Source of the DNA: Rhodospirillales bacterium 24-66-33
GTDB taxonomy: Bacteria; Pseudomonadota; Alphaproteobacteria; Reyranellales; Reyranellaceae
Assembly: GCA_002281855.1 (NCBI GenBank)
Contig: NCHQ01000024.1
Location: forward strand, 62,001 to 126,000
Direction of reading: 5' to 3'
Length of the DNA: 64,000 nucleotides
In this document: positions 1 to 8,479 of the stretch, piece by piece
Numbering within the stretch: position 1 is the stretch's first letter
Layout of the letters: the number at the start of each line of letters is the position of its first letter
The notes under the pieces: model-generated
Databases searched by the model: none
The model's input: only the letters and a program-made list of their open reading frames with translations
Told to the model about the DNA's origin: nothing
Position numbers and translations under genes: made by a program

Positions 1-823
1 CCAGTTCGACGATCTCGGCCTCGCCGAAGGCCGGGTGAAGCGTGTAGGCGGCGTTCAGCAACTCCATGGCCGAACGCACGCTGACGGCGCGGCGTTCCTC
101 GCTCTCGATCATCGTGGCGCCGATCATGAAGACGCCGTCGCCACGCGGCACGATGTAGAGCGGGATGCGCGGATGCAGCAGCCGCACCGGACGCGACAGC
201 GACACGTCGCGGGTCCGCACCACGAGCATCTCGCCGCGCACGCCGCGCAACTCAGGCAGCGCATCGCGCGCGGACAGGCCGCGACAGTCGACGACGAAGC
301 GAGAGTCGACTTCCGACGGCCTGCCTTCGACGCCGAAGCGGATCGCAACACCTCGCGCCTCGAGACCCGCAGCCAGCGACACCAGCGCCTTGCGCGGCTC
401 GAGATGGGCTTCGTCCGGGAAGAACAACGCCCGGCGGAAGCGGCCGGCGAGATCGGGTTCGAGGGTCGCGATGCGGTCGCCGTCGATCCACTCGTAGCGC
501 TCGGTCCGCGCTGCGAAGCGCGTGAGGTCGGCGGCATCGCGCGGCGGCGTGAGGACCAGGCTGCCCTGGCTGACGGTTTCGGGATGGTGGCGCCGCCACC
601 AATCGATCGACGGCTCGCCCAGGCGGGCGACGATCTCGTCGGTGGTCGCCCGCTCGCACCACGGCGCCAGCATGCCCCCGGCCATCCAGGAACATGCGCT
701 TTCGCCCAGGCGGGCGCTGCGCTCCAGCACCTCGACGGTGACACCGCGGTCGGCAAGCTCCGTCGCGCAGGCAAGGCCTGCGACGCCAGCTCCGATGATT
801 GTTACGACAGGCCGATCCAACAC
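1..823 (-). CDS. thiO: Glycine oxidase ThiO, FAD-dependent (3' part outside window)
   Basis: This is the N-terminal part (about 274 codons) of a FAD-dependent amine oxidase. ThiO oxidises glycine to the imine used to build the thiazole ring of thiamine. The sequence opens with a Rossmann dinucleotide motif (GAGVAG, residues 11-16) and continues with an E-R-rich beta2 end (VEVLERS) and DAO-family segments such as WMAGGMLAPW. The start is GTG at 823, with GGGAG about 6-10 nt upstream; a TTG follows immediately. The TPP riboswitch directly upstream confirms the thiamine role. The gene runs off the left edge, so the C-terminal substrate-binding part and any following thiS/thiG are not visible. 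A generic D-amino-acid oxidase is the only realistic alternative and the riboswitch argues against it. Confidence 0.88.
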   Translation of the reverse strand, partial: MLDRPVVTIIGAGVAGLACATELADRGVTVEVLERSARLGESACSWMAGGMLAPWCERATTDEIVARLGEPSIDWWRRHHPETVSQGSLVLTPPRDAADLTRFAARTERYEWIDGDRIATLEPDLAGRFRRALFFPDEAHLEPRKALVSLAAGLEARGVAIRFGVEGRPSEVDSRFVVDCRGLSARDALPELRGVRGEMLVVRTRDVSLSRPVRLLHPRIPLYIVPRGDGVFMIGATMIESEERRAVSVRSAMELLNAAYTLHPAFGEAEIVEL

Positions 824-830
824 AGCTGAC

Positions 831-930
831 TCCCGTTCCTTCGCCGGCATGACCCGGATCAGGTTCAAAGGGTTCAACCGTTAAGGCTGTCTCAGCCCGC
901 TTCCCATGTGGAGGTCAGGCACCCCTCGGA
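831..930 (-). ncRNA. TPP riboswitch (THI element)
   Basis: On the minus strand the leader of thiO carries the conserved thiamine pyrophosphate aptamer blocks in order: GAGGGGTGCC near 921-930, GGGCTGAGAC near 893-902, ACCCTTTGAACCTGATC near 855-871, then GGGTCATGCCGGCGAAGG and a closing GGGA. The aptamer ends about 8 nt before the GTG start of thiO. The last aptamer segment also supplies the GGGAG ribosome-binding sequence, so control is probably by sequestering the start site; this last point is inference. Confidence 0.96.
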
Positions 931-1160
931 CGTCATCGAGAAAAGGGGATCGCAGGCCCCGATGTCAAGCGGCGGCAGGCCTCCCCGTTATTCATGGCTG
1001 GCCGGGGAGTTTCGATCATCGGCTCGCTGTGAGGCCGTCGTCGCCGTCATCGGCCTGATCATCGAACTGGCGCTCGACTTCGTCGCCTGACTGTTTCGGC
1101 ATTCTGGCGGTCCCGCAGGCCGACAAGGAAGCAAAGTCGGCGCTTCCTTCACTCTTCTCA
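931..1160. other. Intergenic stretch upstream of the thiO leader
   Basis: This stretch between the riboswitch and the first palindromic repeat must hold the thiO promoter on the minus strand, but I see no convincing -35/-10 pair. A 42-codon reading frame on the plus strand (ATG at 962, stop at 1090) ends in a hydrophobic run, but it has no good ribosome-binding site or recognisable family, so I do not call it a gene. Confidence 0.3.
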
Positions 1161-1267
1161 CCTCATCCTGAGGAGCCGTGCGCAGCAGGGCGTCTCGAAG
1201 GATGGGCAACGGAGGTGGTGCTCGTGCCATCCTTCGAGACGGCCCTTCGGGCCTCCTCAGGATGAGG
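1161..1267. repeat. Nested palindromic repeat, copy A
   Basis: The unit has an outer inverted repeat, CCTCATCCTGAGGAG on the left and CTCCTCAGGATGAGG on the right, enclosing an inner inverted repeat, GTCTCGAAGGATG and CATCCTTCGAGAC. The same architecture recurs at 19040-19148 and 41450-41559. This copy starts 15 nt downstream of the ilvE stop codon (minus strand). It would fold into a long hairpin in the ilvE mRNA and could act as a 3' stabiliser or terminator. It resembles REP/BIME-type elements; no transposase is nearby. Confidence 0.85.
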
Positions 1268-1282
1268 TTTTGTTGGAGGGCC

Positions 1283-2215
1283 CTACGCCGCCAACGACGA
1301 TGCCGGCGTCATCAGGTGGGTGGCCTCGCCGAAGCCTTCGCTGTCGGGCGCGCGCACCAGCTTCTGGAAGTCGGCCATCAGCGTCTTGGCGACGGGACCC
1401 GCCTGGAAGTGATGCTGGTCGATCGAGCCCACCGGCACGATCTCGGCGGCGCTGCCGCAGAGGAAAACCTCGCTCGCGTTGCTCAGTTCCTCCGGCATCA
1501 CGTCGCGCTCCTCGACCGTCCAGCCGCGCGTCCGCGCCATGCCCATCACCGCACGGCGCGTGATTCCATCGAGGAAATTATGCGGCGTCGGCGTGACCAG
1601 CCTGCCGTCGATCACCAGGAAGATGTTGGCGCCGGTCGTCTCGGCAATGCGGCCCTGCCAGTCGAGCATCAGCGCATCGTCGAAGCCGGCCTTGAGCGCG
1701 CGGTCCTTCTCGATGCCGCAAATCACGTAGAGGCCGGCCACCTTGGCGTGGCCGGGCGCCGTCTCCGGCGAGGGCCGGCGGTATTTCGCCAGGGTCACGT
1801 TGATGCCGGCGTCGCGCGCCTGCACCGAGAGGCGGCCTTCCTGCGCCCACGGGGCGATGGCGAGATGGACCGTCGTGCCGATCGCCGACACGCCCAGCAC
1901 CTCCGAGCCGCGCCAGGCGATCGGGCGGATATAGCCGGCGGTGAGGTCGTTGGCCTTCACGACGGCACGGGTCGCCTCGTCGATCTGCTCGCGCGACCAC
2001 GGCAGGTCGTAGTCGAGCAGATTGGCCGAGCGGATCAGTCGGGCGCTGTGGGCGGCGAGACGGAAGACGCGGCCGTCATAGATGCGCTCGCCCTCGAAGA
2101 CGGCCGAGCCGTAGTGCAGCGCGTGGGTGAGCACGTGCATGCGGCTCTCGCGCCACGGGACGAGCTTGCCGTCCATCCAGATCACGCCGTCGCGGTCATC
2201 CATGGTTAAGGACAT
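1283..2215 (-). CDS. ilvE: Branched-chain amino acid aminotransferase (class IV)
   Basis: This PLP enzyme moves the amino group between glutamate and the 2-oxo acids of valine, leucine and isoleucine in the cytoplasm. The 310-residue length fits the bacterial IlvE type. Family landmarks are the N-terminal HALHYGSAVFEGER segment, the Schiff-base lysine K158 in HAKVAGLY, and the ETTGANIFLV stretch that binds cofactor phosphate. The ATG at 2215 follows GAGGGG at suitable spacing. The gene is monocistronic, with its own promoter and an operator array upstream (2274-2324) and a palindromic repeat just after the stop. Two further class IV proteins lie within the next 9 kb, so its exact substrate preference is not fixed by sequence. 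Confidence 0.92.
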   Translation of the reverse strand: MSLTMDDRDGVIWMDGKLVPWRESRMHVLTHALHYGSAVFEGERIYDGRVFRLAAHSARLIRSANLLDYDLPWSREQIDEATRAVVKANDLTAGYIRPIAWRGSEVLGVSAIGTTVHLAIAPWAQEGRLSVQARDAGINVTLAKYRRPSPETAPGHAKVAGLYVICGIEKDRALKAGFDDALMLDWQGRIAETTGANIFLVIDGRLVTPTPHNFLDGITRRAVMGMARTRGWTVEERDVMPEELSNASEVFLCGSAAEIVPVGSIDQHHFQAGPVAKTLMADFQKLVRAPDSEGFGEATHLMTPASSLAA

Positions 2216-2273
2216 TGCGATATCCCCTCTCGATTTATTCCAAATAGGTCTCTGGAGTCACCTCCAGAACAAC

Positions 2274-2324
2274 TATTGACCTAAATAGGTCAATAATACT
2301 GACCTTGTCAATCACACTGACCCT
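2274..2324 (-). promoter_or_regulatory. ilvE promoter and TGACC operator array
   Basis: On the minus strand TTGACA (2306-2311) and TATTTA or CTATTT (about 2282-2288) form a promoter with 17-18 bp spacing. A palindrome with perfect 10-bp arms, TATTGACCTA and TAGGTCAATA separated by AA, covers 2274-2295 and so sits on the -10 region. The half-site repeats directly as TACTGACCTT (2297-2306) and CACTGACCCT (2315-2324), and another TAGGTC lies at 2245-2250. This arrangement suggests a dimeric repressor of the MarR, GntR or similar class; the regulator is not identified. Confidence 0.6.
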
Positions 2325-2345
2325 GCGTGTTTTCGTGACGGAATC

Positions 2346-2987
2346 TCAGGTCAGGAGGAGAGGCATTCCCGGGTCGCCCTTCTGCATTGCCCGTTGGTAG
2401 GCCGGACGGGCGGCGATGCGCTGCAGATAGGCGCGGATCGCCGGATAGGGCGCGAGGTCGAACGGCAGGAAGTTGCGCATGGTCGTCAGGGAGAAGACGG
2501 CCATGATGTCGGCTGTCGTGAACTCGTCCCCCGACAGATACATTGCCGTGCCGAGCCGCGCTTCGACGAGGGCGAGGGCGAGGTCGAGACGGGCCTTCAT
2601 GGCCTTGATCAGGGGATTGTCGGCCGGAAGATCGAGCCGCCCCAGGATCATGTTCCGGCCCGTCGCCGGCTGGAGCGTGCCGTTGGCGAAATGGAACCAG
2701 TAGAGGAACGATGCGAAGTCGGGATGGCCCGGCGCCAGCACCAGCCGGCCGTTGCCGTAGCGGGCGACGATGTATTCGACGATCGCACCCGATTCGGCCA
2801 GCAGCACGTCGCCGTCCTCCATCACCGGCGCCGCACCGAGCGGATGCAGGGCCTTGTACTCGGGCGGCGCGAGCCGTGTGACGGAGTCGCGATCGTACAG
2901 TTTCAGCTCGTAGGGGATGCCGAGTTCCTCGCACAGCCAGACGACCCGCTCTGACTGCGACATGCCGAGATGATGAACGGTCAGCAT
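2346..2987 (-). CDS. Glutathione S-transferase family protein
   Basis: The 213-residue protein has a thioredoxin-like N-terminal domain (about 1-80) and an all-alpha C-terminal domain. The N-terminus LTVHHLGMSQSERVVW carries the Ser-rich catalytic loop. GAAPVMEDG holds the cis-proline of the glutathione site, and ESGAIVEYI is the conserved Glu-Ser that grips the gamma-glutamyl group. The ATG at 2987 follows GAGGA. It is transcribed divergently from the MarR-type gene, 66 nt away, an arrangement often seen for regulator and target. The substrate is unknown; detoxifying conjugation or peroxide reduction is likely from family knowledge only. Confidence 0.85.
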   Translation of the reverse strand: MLTVHHLGMSQSERVVWLCEELGIPYELKLYDRDSVTRLAPPEYKALHPLGAAPVMEDGDVLLAESGAIVEYIVARYGNGRLVLAPGHPDFASFLYWFHFANGTLQPATGRNMILGRLDLPADNPLIKAMKARLDLALALVEARLGTAMYLSGDEFTTADIMAVFSLTTMRNFLPFDLAPYPAIRAYLQRIAARPAYQRAMQKGDPGMPLLLT

Positions 2988-3053
2988 GGCGTCCTCGCAT
3001 GGTTTCGGTAAATTTCTGGAACGAGTTCGCGCGGTAACACCGGCGCGCGCGGG

Positions 3054-3587
3054 GTGTCAACGCAGCCCGCTCGCTCTATAACGGATGGCGTGGAATCCAG
3101 AGCCCCCGCCAATCCCCTGTTCCTGCGCGACGAAGAGCTGCGACAGGGCATCGAGCTGATGTTCTATGCCTATCGCGACTTCACCTTCGAATCCGACGAG
3201 CAGCTTCGGCGCTACCAGCTCGGCCGTGCCCATCATCGGGCGCTGTACTTCATCGGGCGCCATCCCGGGCAGACGGTCGGGCACCTTCTGTCGATCCTGA
3301 AGGTGACCAAGCAGTCGATCAGCCGCGTGCTGAAGGACCTGATCGAACAGGGCTATGTCGAGCAGAAGAGCGGCGCGCGCGACCGTCGCGAGCGCCTGCT
3401 CTGGCTTTCGCCCAAGGGTCAGGAGCTCGAACGCGACCTGACGGACCGACAGAGCCAGCGCTTCGCCCGGGCCTATCGCGAGACCGGCGCCGAGGCGGTG
3501 GAGGGCTTTCGCAAGGTCCTGCTCGGGCTGCTCGATCCCCCGGAGCGCCAGGTGGTCGACAAGCGATTGCGCGGCGGCGGCCGCTAG
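3054..3587 (+). CDS. MarR family transcriptional regulator (PetP-like)
   Basis: This is a winged-helix regulator of up to 177 residues. The DNA-binding part is visible as TVGHLLSILKVTKQSISRVL (helices 3-4) followed by the wing, KSGARDRRERLLWLSPKGQ. Six nucleotides separate it from an OmpR-type response regulator. The pair matches in order the petP-petR genes of Rhodobacter capsulatus, where PetR was reported as needed for cytochrome bc1 expression. The start is uncertain: GTG at 3054 gives the full length, while GTG at 3090 sits just after a TATAAC sequence and would shorten the protein by 12 residues. It may also regulate the divergent GST gene. Confidence 0.85.
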   Translation: MSTQPARSITDGVESRAPANPLFLRDEELRQGIELMFYAYRDFTFESDEQLRRYQLGRAHHRALYFIGRHPGQTVGHLLSILKVTKQSISRVLKDLIEQGYVEQKSGARDRRERLLWLSPKGQELERDLTDRQSQRFARAYRETGAEAVEGFRKVLLGLLDPPERQVVDKRLRGGGR

Positions 3588-3593
3588 CCCGCC

Positions 3594-4294
3594 ATGGACG
3601 CGTCGGCCGACAAGCCCCACATCCTGGTCGTCGACGACGATACGCGCCTGCGCGAACTCCTGAAGTCGTTCCTCTCGCGCAACGACTTTCGCGTCTCGAC
3701 CGCGGCCAGCGCCGCGGAAGCGCGCCAGCGGCTGAGTTCGCTCGATTTCGACCTGATCGTGCTCGACGTCATGATGCCGGGCGAGACCGGTCTCGAATTC
3801 GCGACAGAGCTGCGTCGCACCGACGACGTGCCGATCCTGATGCTGACGGCGATGGTCGAGACCAAGGATCGCATCGCGGGCCTGGAGCGGGGTGTCGACG
3901 ACTATCTCGGCAAGCCGTTCGAGCCGCGCGAACTCCTGCTGCGCATCCAGAGCGTGTTGCGCCGCGGCCGGCCGGCCGGCACGGCTGCCCCCTCCGACGA
4001 ACCACGACAGGTCACGTTCGGCCCCATGCAGTTCGACCTCGAACTGGGCGAACTCACCGACAAGGGAAAGCGCGTGCCGCTGACCGACGCCGAGATCGCC
4101 CTGATGCGCGCCTTCACCGGCCGCATCGGCGAGGTGCTGAGCCGCGAGACGCTGTGCAAGATCATCGGCGCATCCGTGAACGAGCGCGCCATCGATGTGC
4201 AAGTGACGCGGCTGCGACGCAAGATCGAGCCCGATCCGTCGTTTCCGCGCTATCTGCGCACGGTTCGCGGCCAGGGCTACCGGCTGGTCGACGC

Positions 4295-4298
<4 letters not shown>
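3594..4298 (+). CDS. OmpR family response regulator (PetR-like)
   Basis: The 234-residue protein has a receiver domain (about 8-122) and a winged-helix DNA-binding domain (about 138-232). Receiver residues are the acidic triad at 14-16, the phospho-acceptor D58 in LIVLDVMMPG, the LTA threonine and the lysine in GKPFEPREL. The effector domain ends with the standard VTRLRRKIEPDP and RTVRGQGYRL motifs. The gene lies between a MarR regulator and a histidine kinase whose ATG overlaps its stop codon, so all three are probably one operon. The context suggests the PetR group, which affects bc1 and membrane functions in relatives. Confidence 0.92.
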
Positions 4299-5650
<1,352 letters not shown>

Positions 5651-5726
5651 GCGGCGGAGGGGGACTTGCGGCGCGCCCGCCTGTGATAGATTGAAAGAAA
5701 CACTCAAGAGAGAAACGTCCCAGGCA

Positions 5727-6818
5727 ATGTCCAAGACACCGCTTCAGTTCACGCACGTCCCCCACCCGTCGCCGCTTCCCGCCGAAAAGCGCGCGGAGCT
5801 GCTCAAGAATCCGGGCTTCGGCCGCGTTTTCTCCGACCATATGGTGACCATCCGGTACCACGAGTCCAAAGGCTGGCACGATGCGCGGGTCGAACCGCGC
5901 GCGCCGATCCCGATGGACCCCGCCGCGGCCGTCCTGCACTACGCCCAGGAAATCTTCGAGGGGCTGAAGGCCTATCGCACGGCCGATGGTGGCGCGACGC
6001 TGTTCCGCCCGCTGGAGAATGCCCGCCGCTTCCAGCAGTCGGCCGAGCGGCTCGCCATGCCGGTCCTGCCGGAAGAGGTGTTCCTCGAGTCGGTCGACCA
6101 GCTCGTCAAGATCGACCGGGCGTGGATCCCGGAGGGCGACGGCAGCCTCTACATCCGCCCCTTCATGTTCGCGAACGAGATCTTCCTCGGCGTGAAGCCC
6201 TCGTCGGATTATCTGTACATCGTCATCGCCTCGTCGGTCGGCGCCTACTTCAAGACCGATGCGCCGGCAGTGTCGGTCTGGGTTTCCGAGGATTTCACGC
6301 GCGCGGCCCCGGGCGGCACCGGCGCCGCCAAGTGCGGCGGCAACTATGCCGCCAGCCTGCAGGCGCAGGCGGAAGCGACGCGCCATGGCTGCGACCAGGT
6401 CGTGTTCCTCGATGCGGTCGAACAGCGCTGGGTCGAGGAGCTGGGCGGCATGAACATCTTCTTCGTGTTCGACGACGGCTCGATGATCACCCCGCCGCTC
6501 GGCGGCACGATCCTGCCCGGCATCACGCGCAGTTCGCTGCTGAGGCTGGCGAAGGACAAGGGCATCAAGGTGAGCGAAGAGCGCTATTCGATCGAGCAGT
6601 GGCGCAAGGATGCCGCCAGCGGCCGCCTGCGCGAGGCCTTCGCCTGCGGCACCGCCGCGGTGGTCACGCCGATCGGCACGGTGCGCAGCAAGGACGGCGA
6701 ATTCAGGATCGGCAATGGCGGCTCGGGCGCCGGCACCGAGGAGCTGAAGGCCGCCCTCGTCGGCATCCAGCGCGGCCGCACGGCCGACCCGCACGGCTGG
6801 ATTCACAAGGTTTTCTAG
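5727..6818 (+). CDS. ilvE: Branched-chain amino acid aminotransferase, long type
   Basis: The 363-residue protein belongs to the longer BCAT group of class IV PLP enzymes. It has HYAQEIFEGLKAYR near residues 71-84, the cofactor lysine K202 in AAKCGGNYAAS, the ELGGMNIFFV phosphate-binding segment, and a C-terminal CGTAAVVTPIG motif. It probably performs the last step of valine, leucine and isoleucine synthesis or the first step of their breakdown. The ATG at 5727, with AGG just upstream, is preferred to an in-frame TTG at 5691. It follows the kinase gene by 76 nt and may be expressed separately. It is only distantly related to the shorter ilvE at 1283-2215. Confidence 0.92.
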   Translation: MSKTPLQFTHVPHPSPLPAEKRAELLKNPGFGRVFSDHMVTIRYHESKGWHDARVEPRAPIPMDPAAAVLHYAQEIFEGLKAYRTADGGATLFRPLENARRFQQSAERLAMPVLPEEVFLESVDQLVKIDRAWIPEGDGSLYIRPFMFANEIFLGVKPSSDYLYIVIASSVGAYFKTDAPAVSVWVSEDFTRAAPGGTGAAKCGGNYAASLQAQAEATRHGCDQVVFLDAVEQRWVEELGGMNIFFVFDDGSMITPPLGGTILPGITRSSLLRLAKDKGIKVSEERYSIEQWRKDAASGRLREAFACGTAAVVTPIGTVRSKDGEFRIGNGGSGAGTEELKAALVGIQRGRTADPHGWIHKVF

Positions 6819-6839
6819 GCGGCGCTTGGCAGGCCCCGT

Positions 6840-7178
6840 CTAAAACAGCTTGCCGCCGTTCGGCACCGGCTTGGTCGGCGCGATCAGCACGACGCTGCCG
6901 TCGGCGGCCGGGAAGCCGAGCGTCAGGACTTCGGACATGAACCTGCCGATCTGGCGCGGCGGGAAGTTCACGACCGCCGCGACCTGACGGCCGACCAGCT
7001 CTTCGGGCGTGTAGTGCACGGTGATCTGCGCCGAGGACTTCTTCGTCCCGATCTCGCCGCCGAAATCGATCAGCAGCCGATAGGCGGGCTTGCGCGCGCC
7101 CTCGAGTGGCGCGGCCTCGAGGATGGTGCCGACCCGGATGTCGACACGCTCGAAATCTTCATAGGTGATGGTCGTCAT
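6840..7178 (-). CDS. csaA: tRNA-binding protein CsaA
   Basis: This 112-residue protein is a stand-alone OB-fold tRNA-binding domain of the CsaA type, described as a chaperone with affinity for tRNA and for the Sec export pathway in Bacillus. The family pattern is clear in FERVDIRVGTILEA at the N-terminus, SAQITVHYTPEELVGRQ in the middle, and NFPPRQIGRFMSEVLTLGF near the C-terminus. Length is normal for CsaA (about 110). It ends 21 nt from the convergent aminotransferase gene. No clear Shine-Dalgarno sequence precedes the ATG at 7178. Confidence 0.92.
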   Translation of the reverse strand: MTTITYEDFERVDIRVGTILEAAPLEGARKPAYRLLIDFGGEIGTKKSSAQITVHYTPEELVGRQVAAVVNFPPRQIGRFMSEVLTLGFPAADGSVVLIAPTKPVPNGGKLF

Positions 7179-7211
7179 GCTGCACCGAAACTAGAGCGGT
7201 GCACGCAAAAG

Positions 7212-7239
7212 AAAAGGGGCCACGTACGCGGCCCCTTTT
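7212..7239 (-). terminator. Rho-independent terminator of the phasin gene
   Basis: A perfect 10-bp stem, AAAAGGGGCC paired with GGCCCCTTTT, encloses an 8-nt loop. On the minus strand the stem is followed by CTTTTG, so the U-tract is on the side expected for the phasin transcript, whose stop codon lies 40 nt upstream. Confidence 0.88.
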
Positions 7240-7279
7240 CGGATCGGCGACTGGCCGATCCACGCTTGTTCTGAAACGC

Positions 7280-7714
7280 TTACTTCTTGGCGATCGCGGC
7301 CTTGACCTCTTCGGTCAGCTCGGCGACGCGGGCGCTCAGCGCCGTCACGGCATCGGTCTGGCCCTTGCTGTAGAGTTCGGCCAGCTCCTTGGAGTTGGTG
7401 ATCGCCGACTCGTAGGTCTTCTTCATGAAGTCGATCTGCTTGGCGGCCTTCTCCTCGACGGTCGCGGCGGCGAGCACTTCGCTGCCGTGCTTGGAGAAGT
7501 CTTCCATCGCGGCGCGGACCATGTCGCCCTGGCGCTGCGCGATCGTCTTCATCTGCTCGACGGCGGCGGTGTTGAGCGAGGTCATGGTCGCGAAGTTCTT
7601 GCGGGCGGTCTCGACGAACGTCTCGACGTTCACGGTCGGGAGCTTGAACTCACCGGAAATCTTGCTGAAGTCGAAATCGGCGAAGGGGTTCTTGAAGGCA
7701 CCGTTGGCGTACAT
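7280..7714 (-). CDS. Phasin family protein
   Basis: The 144-residue, mostly helical protein matches granule-associated phasins of polyhydroxyalkanoate-storing bacteria. These coat the granule surface and control granule size. It opens with aromatic NPFADFDFSK, as is usual for the family, and then forms amphipathic helices rich in Ala, Glu, Lys and Thr up to the C-terminal KAAIAKK. The start is ATG 7714, preceded by AAGGAG at ideal spacing; an earlier in-frame codon lacks such a site. The gene has its own promoter with a palindromic operator and a strong terminator, so it is a single-gene unit. The PHA synthase is not in this window. Confidence 0.9.
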   Translation of the reverse strand: MYANGAFKNPFADFDFSKISGEFKLPTVNVETFVETARKNFATMTSLNTAAVEQMKTIAQRQGDMVRAAMEDFSKHGSEVLAAATVEEKAAKQIDFMKKTYESAITNSKELAELYSKGQTDAVTALSARVAELTEEVKAAIAKK

Positions 7715-7786
7715 GGAAATCTCCTTGAGATACAAAGCAAGGCTGAGCTCGGGTGCCCCGCTTTGCTGCGGTGCACAATGAAGCTC

Positions 7787-7840
7787 AATTTAGGGATGCA
7801 TTGCAGTGAGTCAAGGGGTGTTTTTGTGCACTGCACAAAA
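7787..7840 (-). promoter_or_regulatory. Phasin promoter with TGTGCA palindromic operator
   Basis: On the minus strand TTGACT (7809-7814) and TAAATT (7787-7792) are spaced by 16 bp. Immediately upstream is the palindrome TTTTGTGCA-C-TGCACAAAA (7822-7840), and a half-site TGCACAA recurs at 7772-7778 downstream of the -10. The pattern fits repression by a PHA-responsive regulator of the PhaR kind, which is known to recognise TGCA-rich sites upstream of phasin genes. The identity of the regulator here is inference; the neighbouring TetR gene is another candidate. Confidence 0.6.
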
Positions 7841-7843
7841 TGT

Positions 7844-8479
7844 TCACGCCTCGGGCGAAACCGGCGGCGAGGGCGGGACGTCAGCGGTCGGCGATTTCGC
7901 ATATCTGTCAAAGAGTTGCGACCAGCGTTCGGCCGTCTTCAGGCGATCGTCCAGGGCCGCCATCGTCTTCGAAAGATCCTGCGTGTCGTCGCGGTCGAAT
8001 ACCCGCGAGACGGCATAGTGGATGGCCAGCAACCCGTTTTGCCGCAGCGCACCGGGCAACCCGTCGCTGGCCACGGACGCGGCCTCCAGCATCGCCGCCA
8101 TCGAGCGACGCAGCCCCGGGCCCATCGCGATCGCCAGCATCGGGTCGCGAGTCCCGGCGCGGCGCAGCGCCCGCAGCGCCGCGCGATACGGCCTCAGCGC
8201 GTCGTAACGGCGCATCATCACGTCGAACAGCCGGTCGCGCGGCGTCTCCTCGAGATCGATGGAGGCTGGCGTGCCGGCCAGGACCTCGCCATCGATGCGC
8301 GCCATGAAGGCGGCCGCCAGCGCCGTCTTGTCGGAATACAGGCGATAGAGATCGGAGAAGCCCAGACCGGCCGCCTCTGCCACGTCGCGCAGGGCCACAC
8401 CTGTGTAGCCTCTCTCCGCGATCAGGCCGAGAAAGGCGTCGAGCGCCCTGTCGTCCGACGTGCGAGCGTCTGCGTTCAT
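7844..8479 (-). CDS. TetR family transcriptional regulator
   Basis: The 211-residue protein has an N-terminal TetR helix-turn-helix: FLGLIAERGYTGVALRDVAE followed by AAGLGFSDLYRLYSDKTAL (about residues 16-55), with a variable ligand-binding C-terminal part. Its ATG overlaps the proC stop region by 4 nt, so it is translated from the hydratase-proC mRNA. The ligand is unknown. The C-terminal tail is proline- and alanine-rich. It is positioned to regulate its own operon or the phasin gene that starts 130 nt downstream. Confidence 0.86.
   Translation of the reverse strand: MNADARTSDDRALDAFLGLIAERGYTGVALRDVAEAAGLGFSDLYRLYSDKTALAAAFMARIDGEVLAGTPASIDLEETPRDRLFDVMMRRYDALRPYRAALRALRRAGTRDPMLAIAMGPGLRRSMAAMLEAASVASDGLPGALRQNGLLAIHYAVSRVFDRDDTQDLSKTMAALDDRLKTAERWSQLFDRYAKSPTADVPPSPPVSPEA

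Noticed and set aside
962..1090. A 42-codon plus-strand frame upstream of the thiO leader
   Set aside because: No ribosome-binding site, no family similarity, and it lies where the thiO promoter is expected.
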